Positions 1-12,200 of a stretch of DNA of 64,000 bases are shown here, in pieces. The translations under genes and the position numbers were made by a program. Each line of letters begins with the position of its first letter. Position 1 is the first letter of the stretch. The notes below the pieces were generated by a model that made no database searches, was not told the origin of the DNA, and worked only from the letters and a program-made list of their open reading frames with translations. The DNA is taken from contig CM076649.1 in the NCBI GenBank assembly GCA_038496675.1, positions 20,751,422 through 20,815,421 on the forward strand, written 5' to 3'. The stretch comes from Rachycentron canadum (taxonomy: Eukaryota; Chordata; Actinopteri; Carangiformes; Rachycentridae).

Positions 1-204
1 ATTGTTTGCATAGTGCTGCTGAATATCAAGTGATATAGGCCTGATAAAGGGCTTTAGATGGGTCCTGACAACAGTGGAAGTATTTGATACATTTATCGAA
101 CATGACTTTTGCTTTATGTAATCCTCTTAGTACACTTTTGCACATCATTATCTAATAATGTATATACTTTTTTCATGACCAGATTCACCTAGGGCTCCCA
201 AGTC

Positions 205-312
205 GCCCAACTAGGAGTCGCCCCCTGATGGTCATTAGATAGAATGAAGATTTAAGGCTCTTCAGCAGTGGCTTCATTTCACAGACCCAGAGTCTACGTC
301 CACTTTTATCTA
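205..312 (+). repeat. dispersed repeat family A, fragment (copy 1)
   Basis: Shares GTCGCCCCCTGATGGTCATT, the following GAATGAAG..TTTAAGGCTCTTCAGCA stretch and CAGAGTCTACGTCCACTTTT with copies at 5028-5312, 34980-35065 and 42525-42975. Only the distal end of the element is present. Confidence 0.85.
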
Positions 313-1550
313 TATACATCTATGTATTAACCCGTTGTTCCTTCCCTGCTCTGTGCACTGTACACAACATTCATATGCTGGTGATGTGAAACTTCAAAAC
401 CCATGTCCTCAACACCAGGCAATAAATCAAGACTCATATGAAGACCTTTAACATGCAAGCTGATATTCAGCAAATTTATAACTATGCAATCATCAGTTAC
501 TTTGCTGTGCATTTTCCTTTCTTTCCATTTATCTGTCTCATTTTTGACTCATCAGTAATCCAGCAGTGGATCCCTGCACCACTACGAGAAGTCCCTTTGT
601 CTATTTTGTGTGAATACTTGTAGATTTGTTTTAAACCTCCTACAAATATGCAACATTGTATCCTGTAATTGTATGTTGTGTGTTTGTATGTATGTGAAAC
701 TACCGCCTGTAAATGCAGTTGTGTATAGTTGAAGGTTAAGCAAGACACCAGAGCAACACCAACTTCAAACTTCCCGTTCTGTATTGGCACTGACCTCTGA
801 CCTCCCTGTAGAGGCAACACAGCAGAAAAAATCACTTCCACTGCAGTGAAAAATAAAACTCCTGTGATTTAGAATTAGACTTTTCAAAGTTGGTGAACTG
901 CTTTGGTTCAAGCTTCAAAAAACACTGGATTCCACAGTTCCCATAAGGCAGCACGATTTTGCCAAACCCTGCTTGCCTGTTCAGTGCCCACATCTTTCCA
1001 GCTGCTTGCCCTCAGTTTGTGATGCAGGCTTTTCATTATAAATGTTTCACACTCCAAAAGCCCAGATAAATGTCAAGGCTGGACCACCAACTGTGCATTT
1101 GCAAAATCTAGTTTTAAGGAACAAGAGTGAGACTGTACAAGCTACTTAGTTTCTACTACGGAGACTCAAGCTGCTCTTCAGCAGGAACAGTGAAGTTTTA
1201 TTTTTGGAGAGCAAAACTAAACTGTAAAGCCCTGTCATCAATGCAGACATGCACCATGACTTTCTCTTGGTAGACTGATGAACAGGGAAGTTAACCAGCT
1301 CCTGGGCTCATCCAACACAACGTGTTGAGCTTTTGGAGAGTAAATCAACAATTCTTTATTCCTCAGTTTTCTGATACATGCATCAATAGATGTTTCTTGT
1401 GAATAACAACGTCAAAATGTTTTTCACAGGCAAGCCATATCAGCTCTAAGTCACACCTTCAATCTTGTTTCACTGATTGGACGCCAGGCTCTGAAATACA
1501 AAAATACAAGTTCAGTTAATAAATATGAAATCACACTTTGCTAAATAAAG

Positions 1551-1770
1551 AGGCAGCACAGTGTTATAGTGGTTAGCACTGTAACCTCACAGCGAGAGCG
1601 TTCTGGGTCACTGGGCCTTTCTGTGTGGAGTTTACATGTTCTCCCTGTGCATGTGTTGGTTCCCTCCAGGTTCTCCAGCTTCCTGTCACAGTCCCAAGAC
1701 ATAAATCCTGGGTTAATTGGTGACTATAAATTGCCTGTAGCTGTGAGTGTGAATATAGATTATGGATGGA
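1551..1770 (+). mobile_element. SINE-like (tRNA-type head) repeat
   Basis: Begins with an A-box-like GTGGTTAGCACTGT..CCTCACAG and continues with TGTGTGGAGTTTACATGTTC, a pattern recurring across fish genomes. The B-box part (CTGGGTCACTG) is decayed. Related pieces occur at 20428-20610 and, inverted, at 50997-51130. Confidence 0.65.
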
Positions 1771-2190
1771 CGATTAATAAAGATCCTCTTTACATATTAT
1801 ACTTAACTTCAGATAGACATGTATAGAAAACAACATTTTCACTTTTTAATTTTTTTTATTTTAAATTTTAACATCAATAAAAATCCTACAGGTGTTGTTC
1901 TCAGTCTTTTGTTCAGAAAAGTTTGGGAATGCATGACACGTTTTTAGAAGATTTACACAGATATTCACAGAAAGCAGACTGTACAAGCTACTGCTCTAGA
2001 GACCGTACCTCTTAGACAACAAAGTCATAAAATACATTAAACAGCCACATAACAAACAAAAAATATAATATTGTTGTAAATTATATACAACAAATGTTTT
2101 CATATTTGTTATTTAAATTGTATTTTAAAATGTTTGAATACAGTATCCTAAATGTGCAATTCATTTTGGAGCTCCACTCTGTAGAAGTCT

Positions 2191-2196
2191 TTTATT
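2191..2196 (-). promoter_or_regulatory. candidate cass4 polyadenylation signal
   Basis: TTTATT on the plus strand is AATAAA on the gene strand, about 180 nt past the stop codon. Other AATAAA-like sites lie further on in this AT-rich flank, so the one used is uncertain. Confidence 0.4.
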
Positions 2197-2377
2197 ACGG
2201 TATAAATTGTGCTACTTGACCATTGTAATCTAAACCTGCCTTAATTATAATGAAAACATTCAGCTAAAGGTGACGACATTCTTGCAAATAAAGCTAGTTA
2301 GATAGATAGAACTGACTGATGAATACACCAATGTCTTTTGCTGTACAGCCAAATCGAGATGCTTGATAGATGTTCTC

Positions 2378-2794
2378 TCAGAGGTCAAGCGAGATCCGAA
2401 AGTTCTGTGCTCTTTGGGCCAGTTCCTTTGCAAACTCCTGAGCCTCGTGCAGAGCTTGCTTATCAGGGAAGTGCAGCGCCGCCTTCTTGGTGGCCACAGC
2501 CAGCTGCTTCAGGAGAGCGCACAGGTGGTTGCTCTTACACAGGAGGCTCTGGCTGGACCCTCCACGCTGGGCCTCCCTGCACAGGGTGTCCACCAGTCTC
2601 TGGCCCACCATGATCACCAGCTTACTTTGGGAGATGAATTTCTCTGGTGGCTGACCATCCTGAAGGCTGCACACAAATCCCCCGATTGCCTTCTGGAGAG
2701 CACCGAAGTAAAGTCGACAGTGCTCTGACAGGGAGGGTGATCGATGTTCTTCTGTGCTACTGCTGGACTCAGAGGAATGATGCTTTTCATCAGC
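2378..2794 (-). CDS. cass4: cass4 exon 7: C-terminal FAT-like domain and stop
   Basis: 138 codons plus TGA, after acceptor CACTGCTCAG. It encodes the conserved C-terminal helices of Cas proteins (HCRLYFGALQKAIGGF, then KLVIMVGQRLVDTLC, ending FRISLDL). This domain mediates interaction with partners such as BCAR3-type proteins in the family. Confidence 0.93.
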   Translation of the reverse strand, partial: ADEKHHSSESSSSTEEHRSPSLSEHCRLYFGALQKAIGGFVCSLQDGQPPEKFISQSKLVIMVGQRLVDTLCREAQRGGSSQSLLCKSNHLCALLKQLAVATKKAALHFPDKQALHEAQEFAKELAQRAQNFRISLDL

Positions 2795-2909
2795 CTGAGC
2801 AGTGAAGACAAGGACCAGAGAATGAATAAATGGAAACATATAATAACTGTAATGACTAATGTAATGGAGATCTACTGAGATCTGCATAAGGAGTTTTAAT
2901 TATACATTA

Positions 2910-3006
<97 letters not shown>

Positions 3007-4987
3007 AGGAAAGTTTTACATGGGTAGCTACATTGTGGATTGAAAATGTGTTTGTAGGAGATACTCACTTGTGTCTTGTTAGAGACTGGTGTAAGATTTT
3101 GTTTTGGGTCTCCCTGCATTTTCTCTTGTTGCTTTTCAAAGTCATTCTTAGTCTGTGGAAAAGTCAAAAGCAAAAACAAAACATCACTAGGTGTGCTTTG
3201 TTTTGTCACAGTTGAAATCCAGTAACCATAGTAACCTATTATATTATATCTGATGATGAAAAGGATCAAAAGCATCTACCTGTAGCTCTACATAATCATT
3301 GTCGTCCTCCACTGAGTCTTCTCCTTGTTCGCCTCTGTCAGGGCTTTTCTTGGTGTCTGGCTGACCCGTATTGTTCAGAGGCTGTGGCTCTTTCTGAGAA
3401 GCTTTGAATAGAAGCTTGCCATTGGCAATAATGATAGACACCAGTCGCTTGACATCCTCTGGAATGGTTCGTGCCACCATAACAAAGCGCTCTAGCTGGT
3501 CAGGTGTCTGGACCTGACCCGGGTCCTGGCACAGTGCATTTAGGGGCCAGCCGGCCATGTTCAGCATGCTCACTGTCTGTTGAAGGATTACACACGAGTC
3601 CTCTATGATGGAAAGCTGTTTGTAGAGCCTTGTCTGAAGGTTGGCGTCTGTCAGGCGGCGGGCATTACCCTTAACATCCAGGGCAAAGTTCAGGAAGCAC
3701 GTCAGAGAGCACGTAATCCCCTCGGCTGCTTCTTTGATCTCTTTCAGGTGTTTCTGCAGATGTTCTCTGCACCTCCAGTGACTGCTGACAAACTCCATGA
3801 GCCGGGGTACAGCGCTGCAAATGGATTCCTGCAGTTCCAAAAGTCTGCGGCAGGCCTCATCCTGACTCAGCGTGACCTCTCGCAAAGGGTCTGGAGAGGA
3901 CGAACTCAGAGCCAAAGAATCACAGGAGCTGGTGGACGAGCTGGAGGCCGTGCTGATTCTTTGACTGTCTGCTTTCGAGAGACGTAGGCTTCTATCTCTG
4001 TCGCTGTCCTCCTTCACCAGTGACTCCCCACTTCCTGGAAGGCTGTGAAAAGACGTACAGACCAGAAGGTTCCTCATCTTCTGCAGGCACGCTCTATTGA
4101 GTTCATGAACATTGCCTGAGTCACCTCTGCACTCAAGGGGTATATGATCAATGGAGGGATCTCTGAAAACGTGGCTGAGTGGTTCTTCTTGGGGTGGGGT
4201 GGCATATACTGACTCATCTGTAGGCATCTGAGTTGGGGGCTTGTCATAAGTCGGGGCCACTTTGTGTGGACTCGGAGGGTCAAGTGAACTGGATTTTGGT
4301 ATATCATAAACTGAGGGAGTTGGACTGCCTGTTTGTGTGGGCCAAGCTCGTGGTGGAAGAGTGTCATAGAGCTGCCTACACACAGCTTTGTGGGGCATGG
4401 TGCCTTGGGGTGGACTTGATCTCTCAGGACCCACTGGAACATCATAGATCCACTCTGGCTTGCAGGGACTGGGAAGGGTGCTGTATCCACCAATAATTTT
4501 CTGTTGGGTTTCTGTGGCGGAGGGAACAGGGATGTCGTAGTTTGGGTCCTGAGGCAAAGGCGGAGGAACTGCATACACCTGTGCACAAAACAAGGCTGTC
4601 AATATCACAGTTATCAATTATATGCTGTGTGCTAAGTACTTGTCAGATCATCTTGGAGCATCTTCCTCCCCTGCCCCACACCTTCCTTATGTAAGAATTG
4701 GGGACATGTGACATTTTTTGGAGCTCTCTTTTTTCAATCTTTATATAACTACCTCTGTCACTTTTTATGTGTACAACCAAAGTGGCAACTCTTTTTTACG
4801 TCACCAATTCTTTTGTGAACTTTTATTTTTAAGACTTCAGTTTGTAATTTGTCTGTCACCATCTTGGTTTTTTGAAACCAGAAGAAACCACATTTGGCGG
4901 AGAAGGTGGAGCTGAGGAGGAGTGAGGGGTGGAGCTGACCTGCTCTGTACTCTATCCTCTTGTGTGATACAATACTACTACTACTAC

Positions 4988-5024
<37 letters not shown>

Positions 5025-8000
5025 TCATCCCTGCTTTAAATCATCATTTAAAAAATGAACATCATGTTGTATTGAAGACTTGAAACTAGAGACTGAGACC
5101 ATAAACTCATTAGGAAAACGTTTACTGAGCTAATAAATCAAGGGAGAAGTAGGGACATTTTCCCATAGACTTCAATACAATCTGACTTCTTTAACAACCA
5201 GTGGAGTCGCCCCCTGATGGTCATTGGAGAGAATGAAGGTTTAAGGCTTTTCAGCATTGGCTTCACTTTACAGACCCAGAGTCTACGTCCACTTTTATAA
5301 ACAGTCTATGGTACAAGCTAGTGCCATTGTACAGCTCAGTGTGTCAAGAATACAAAACAGTTCTTACAAATACAAAACCAGTCGGCTGGAGAAGGTTTAA
5401 ACATGTTTTTGTTAGACATGGCCAGGCAACACATCGTGTGAATTACAAAATCAGCAGAGGAGGTGTTTCATCCGCATTTTTCGCTCATCTGTCTCACACA
5501 CGTCCAATGGAACAGATACTCCATTTTAATTAATCCAGCTGACTAGGGAGCAGCATTATGGAAATATGTAAATGCAACCTGAAGCATGAATCATGAACCT
5601 TGAAGCATGAACCCTTAACACAATGAAATACTGAAGAATATGCAATAAGATGTTGATGCCTTTCAAAGTAAACACATCATAGGCCTGTGTCATTATTTCT
5701 TTCAAATAACTGAAACTTACATAAGAGTCACCAGGACTGGTGCACCTCACACCTTCGAATTTCTGCTCCAGCTCACTGAGTGTAATCAGCGAGTGTTTTC
5801 GAGGCACGTGTTTTGGAGTTGTTGATGCCTGAAAATAGAACAACACAATAACAATGAAGATACCAGACAAATAACTATTCAGGTGACAGTATATCTAACA
5901 AATGGGCTCTACTTTGGATCCTTTCTGTTGTGTATATTTTCAGGTGCTCACAGTGAAAAGAGAAACTCGTCTTGCTTGAACCGGGACATCGTAAACCTCC
6001 CCTTTTAGACTGGACACAGTATTGCAGAATGTAGCCTGTAGACAAAACAAAGAGACAGTGATATAGGGACTGACTGGCAACGCTTGATCAAAGCAGTATC
6101 TACCTCACTGACCTCTGCATCAATGCATTTATGGGGACAGTGTTTGCTCTGAAGCCTGTTGAGAGTGCCAGAGAACCCCGTTATGCATGCACTTTGCCAA
6201 TTAACGCAAGTTCTATAATGGAGCCCATGCTGTTCATTGAATATTAGGTGGCTACTGCAGAGGGGAACAGGACTCCCCTGGAGCAGGAGAGGAAATGGTG
6301 AACATATGGGTGTATTTCTCCCCACTTTCTGCCGCATAGGCACCCATACAGACACTTCTGTCTTTCTGGGGTCTCTGGTGGCATGAGCTGCTGTTTGCAG
6401 TTAAAAGTGTCTGAAGTCTGTGTCTGTTTGTCTTTTACAGGCCCATAAAGACCCCAGTGCTGCATGCCTGTCCCCATGGAGAGGCCCCTGGTCCCCATCT
6501 GTAAGCTCTTTTGCCAGCAGGGGGTTCACAGCATTGCATTTCTGCATCAGTCTACCTTTCTAATCATGAGAGTTAACACTTCCATAGAAGAGAACCACCT
6601 TTGACCTTGGAGCAATAGACTGAAACATCTACAACTTTTTCTTTAAAAACAAATCATTTTGTACCTTGTCTCCATCACGTCCTTCTGTGCTGTGTTTAAG
6701 TGCTGACAGATTTTTTGAAGTTGACAAAGGAGTGGATGGGACCTTGTACATCTTGTCCATGCATTCGTAGGCTGGATTGCTGGAGGGTCGAGGTACACTC
6801 GGGATCTGGTAGATATTTTGCATACTGTCATCAGGTTTAGCATCAGTTAATTTGAGTTTTGCCAGGGCATTGTTTAAGAATCCTGAAGTGGTTCCAGTTT
6901 GTGGCAAGAGCTGCAGTCTGTTTGCGGGAGCCAGGCCATGCCGTCCATACAGAGAACACATCCACCACCCGCTGGTGCCGGCCACGTATTGATCCACCAC
7001 CACCACAATGTCACCTTTTCTGAAGGCCAGTTCATCTGCACACTCTGCAGTGTTGTCGTACAGAGCTTTGGCAAGTGTGCTCTAAAAGAAAGAACAGAGA
7101 AAGCGGACGTTAAAAACTAGGAGGTAAAACATTCCTGCAGATGTACAGTATGTGTCACTTTTAGATGACAAAGTAAGATTCTTGGCATGATCCAAAAATG
7201 GTTGTATGCAACATTTATCTTGTAATCTTCACAGCTAACAGCACAGTTTTTATTTGAAACTTGATGCAATCTAGTCCAAAAATCCTGAACTGCAATCCTG
7301 ACTACGACTACTACGATGTCTCTTTTTTGCTTATAGACGTTTCCTACTAACAATAAAAAACAGTCATTTCATTAATCATGAGCAGCACAACTAGTCACCA
7401 AAAAGTTGCTGTTTCCCTCATTCTTAGACTTATTGTGAAACAAACAAAAAGTAGTGCACTCTTTTATTTTGAATGACATCTTTTTTGCTCATTTTCACTT
7501 CCTATCTGTGCTTCCTATTGAAAAATAAATACATAAAAAAAAGAGCTTCTTTGAAGCTTCCTCTTGCAGGTTTGTGAGTTTCTGATTTCATCAGTCCATA
7601 TACTACATTGTGCAAATGAAAAACCTCATGCCACTCCACATACTTTGAATTCCATATGTATTTTCCTGTGGAATGATAATACCCACATAAACCCTCTGTC
7701 TTGTGTTGAGGTGCTCTATTCACTGTCAATAATGGAGCAACTCACGAACTGCCCTGCTTTTTTCTATAAGAGACAATCTAAAAATATATTGGGCAATAAC
7801 CACAAACTGCAACTGAACACTGACGTGTGAAAATTTCTTCAGTGTCCCAGCCTGTCACTGTGAGAAACAAGTGGTGAATAATGAAACGCTCCCACCAATG
7901 CCACATGACAGACAGCAACTTTGACTTAGCTTGTAGCAACACACAAAATGATCTGCACATTCATTTAATAATTTTATCTTTTTTAAGGTTCATATCAGAA

Positions 8001-9202
8001 ACCTATTAATTAAAATCAAATGCACCAAATCTGAATCTGTATTGTTACTGTTGTGATATTACGTCTGACATTTCAAAAAAAAAAAAAAAAAAGCCTTAAA
8101 CCTTAATTCTCTCTAATGACCATCATGGGGCGACTCCACTGGTTGTTAAAGAAGTCAGATTGTATTGAAGTCTATGGGAAAATGTCCCTACTTCTCTTTT
8201 GATTTATTAGCTCAGTAAATGTTTTCCTAATGAGTTTATGGTCTCAGTCTCTAGTTTCAAGTCTTCAATACAACATGATGTTCATTTTTTAAAATAATGG
8301 TCCATTTAGAGGAAAAAAGACCATAAAGCAGGGGATGAATTGGGGCGTGGCTACTGTGTGATTGACAGACTGTACCACCCAATCAGGATAGAGTACAGAG
8401 CAGGTCAGATCCACCTTCTACTCCAAATACGGTTTCTACTGGTTTCAAACAAACCAAGATGGCAAATGAAAAATAAAACTGAAGGCCAGAAACAAGAATA
8501 TGTATTTTGAGGCAAACCAAACCGAGAGGTTACCGTTGACTCCCATTGCAGAAGTTAAAGGAAGATCGGGATGAATTAGAAAAGGTAGAAATACATTGGG
8601 TGTCTACCCCGGTTCACTGTTTTCCTCAGCTCCCAGTGAGAACAAGAACAACAGGGTTCCAGCAGCACTGCTGATCAACTATGAAGACATATACAAAGCC
8701 GGGATACACAACACCTTTAAGTCTCAGAAGGTTTTGTTTTATAGATGTGGTCATACTATATTGCCAAAAGTATATGGACAGCCCTGCCCACAGTCAGGCC
8801 TCATAACCCAGTGTTTGAGCTCACTAATGCTCTTTTAGTAATATATAAATGCTGCTGCTACAATCACATATAGGTGGTGTCCACATACTTTTGTACACCC
8901 ATGGGAGAACTGCAGTGATTAAAGCTGGCATGACACTATAGAAGTGACACTATAGAAGTAACGGGACACACTGTCAGACAGACCTCTGACCAAACAAACA
9001 CACAACACACTCCCTCACACACACACGCACTCGACCCACAGCTGATGAGCCTGTGCAGGACGGTGCTCAGCCGGCTCTGCCCCCCTCTCTCTTAAGGCCG
9101 AGTGCTCAGTAACAAAGAGTCCATTCACCATCAGAGCCCAACACGCTCAGCACCTGTTGGGATGCAGGCCTGTGTATCACACAGCAGACATTACCCCCAC
9201 TC

Positions 9203-9240
<38 letters not shown>

Positions 9241-12200
9241 AAGCCTCAGCAAACTCCCTGCCTAATCCTCTGGGTCATGCTACAGACATGCAGGCAAACT
9301 ATGTAGGGTCAGATGACGGTCTGTGACCACACCACCCAGATTTACGTTGTTGTGCTTTCTCCTTGGAACCATCACTGCACACTGTCCTAACATGACATTG
9401 ACACAGCAACTGATTCAGGACCAAAGCTACAAACTCTGCTTATATTACACACTTGCAACAAAATTTGTAAATGCAGGTTACAATAAGATCTACGTGTAAA
9501 AAGTCCACAGAGGTTACATGCTTGTAACTGGCACCAATGCCATTTAAACCACAGCCTATTTTGTGACCTACTTATTTGTGACACTTAGATTTGTTCACAT
9601 TTTACTCAATTTAAAGGACAGTTCACCTCGCCTCATGCTGTATTTACTTGCGGCCCATGTTGTTCACCAAGTAAAGTTAAAGTCCGATTCAGCTGTGACT
9701 CTTTTGGATTCCTGCACACGCCTGCTTGTGCTGATCAGCTTCTCTGGCAGCTGGCGTTCAGCACTTTAACTGCACAGCTGTCTCTGCCTTTCCCTCGCCT
9801 CTTCCATCTCTCTGCCCCATCCTGTTCACAAATTAACATCAGTCCACCAGACACAACGCAAGAGACTGCTTTAAAACTGCAAGGCTTCTGTTCAGTCCGC
9901 AAGCCACATCAAGTCAAAAATAAGATCTCAAGAAATAAGATGCTTCACATTTCATGGAAAAATTACTGCAGAAGTCAGTAGAAGTCACTGACAGGCTGCA
10001 TGAGTGGTGATGTATCCTCTGTGTGTTTGTATTCAAACTCACCGTTGCTGATGTTTATTCACACACTGTATTATTAATTTAATGAGCTAACTATGCAGCC
10101 ATTGACTTGCAGTCATCAGGTATTTCATGACTGTACTAAGGAATGTCTGAAAAAGTGTTGCAAGCCTCTACCATACAATCAAAGAGCTTTAGAGACACAT
10201 ACCTCAGTAACACGATGGAAGGATCCGTTCCCACAGAGGTGCTGGAACAGGAACCAGCCCACGAAGCAGTTACCAGTGTGTGAATTACACCCTCTTGGTT
10301 CACTTGGACCTTTTGCCCCTTGGCAGCCAGGAGATGACCCCAGGGTCAGGTCAGCACCTCATCCATTAAACATTCACACAAATGCCAGAGCCGGCACAAC
10401 ACCCATGGTTGTGGTGAACAAATCTGTCACACACGGCTAAAAGTTCACTAAAATGTAGAGAAAACTGTTCCTTTTCCCAGACAGTGACAGCGTAGGATAT
10501 TCAAGATGAGGAAGAACACATTGTTGAGATAATCTCTTTTCTTGAAATTGGACAGGAAGTCAGCCTGTAAACATGACACATTAGACTTTCCCATAGTATC
10601 TTAGATACGGGACATAGACGGGGGCAGTGGGGGAGACTGAGACAGACAAACAGAGGGAAAAACACTCAAAGGAACATTTTGTATTCCAGTAAATTATCTT
10701 TCAATATGCTGGGAATTTGTTCCTGGCTGATCAACTTTATCATCTTAAATGATCCTCAGATGTGCTTCATGAAAAATCACCTTTTTCAACGCTCTCCCCA
10801 ACCCAAACAAATTCAAGTAGAGGCTGCGGAGACTAACTCAGGCTCCATGACAGTGACATTAACTTGTTACAGCTGCCCTGGTATTTCCTGTATTGGAAAT
10901 GGTGAGGACTATGTCAAAATGTCACACACAAACATACACAACTGAAAAAAACTTCCAAGGGGCTTTTAGTCAACATTCTACACACACAGCTAATTTTAGA
11001 ACAATATAAAACAGTGAGTCAACACAATATATTATATAATATATATAATATAAAAACTAAACTAAATGGCCTCTGACAGATTGGTGAGGTGAGTGAGTCC
11101 TCTCCAGTTAATTCTTGTTTGGATGCAAATTGTCAGTATTTGTTTTACTCTGATCAGTTTTGGTCTGCTGTTAAAATAACACGAGTCTCATAAGTCAGTT
11201 CAAGTGGAAAGGAAGTGAATTTATAGGGCAGAAGAGGTAGGGGACTTTTCATAGAAAGGAAAGGGGGAGTATTCAGAGGAAATTGGTACATTAATGCAAA
11301 TCCAGGAAGTCAATGGAACGAGTTTCAACTGATAAGATGCATCAACTCAATTGGACTCTTCTCTATTTGTGATACTGTGAATGTAAGTTTTCACCAAACA
11401 GTGCAGGAGGCTGGTGCAGCTATTGGAACAAGCATCTGATGCCTTTCATCACCAGATTTCCTGAATGCAACAACAAACAGAACAAGCAGAAATACTTTCA
11501 CGTTCTCTGTAGTGAGGAGTGTTCTGTAAGATGACTGTTTGTTGTTTCCCATCAAACAGTAAGAGTGGATGATGGACAATGTGAGGAGCAGGAGATAACA
11601 GACGCACTGCAGCCTCACTGCTATGTGGCAGGAACTGATCTCACTGCTCAGTTTTATTTATATTCACACTTCCTCAGTCTCATCTTCTGCCTTTTGTCAG
11701 AGTATGTATATGCACATGTGGTTAGTTTATTTTGTGCTTTATTGCTTTCCTTCTTTACAGAATTAAAGACGGTGGCTTTTAGGATTAATGATCAGGTATT
11801 TTTCCTTCTTTACAAACACAAATAGCACCTTCCCTACCCAGACTGAATTTAAAGCTGCTACATTAAACATTTGAAGTGTGTTGAAATGCCTTCTTATGAA
11901 GGAAATGCATTCAGTATATTTGTTAAGCCTTGAGGACATGATTTGGTCAGAAATATTGAAAGTAGGCATAACTCTGCAGGAAAAGCAAACAAACTATAAA
12001 CACATTATTTATATGATATTAACTTAAAAAAGAAAAAAAAAAAAACCTGCAAAAATAATACTTCACTATGTTCACTAACTCCAGTCAGTCTCTTTGGTGC
12101 TGGGCAGGTAATGTGCTGTGGTTTACCAGAGCTTTCACTCAGTGGAAGCAGCCGCCTGCTGCTGAAACAATGCTGATGGGAGTGGTGAGGCTGAACAACA

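Larger units (their letters stand above)
1..2190. other. 3' flank of cass4, no gene seen
   Basis: No exon-like reading frame was found. It holds a fragment of the dispersed repeat family (205-312) and a SINE-like piece (1551-1770); the rest is unremarkable AT-rich sequence. Confidence 0.6.

Noticed and set aside
2907..3275. Minus-strand frame with a long poly-isoleucine run
   Set aside because: A translation of the ATT microsatellite through a cass4 intron. Only 3069-3152 within this span is coding.
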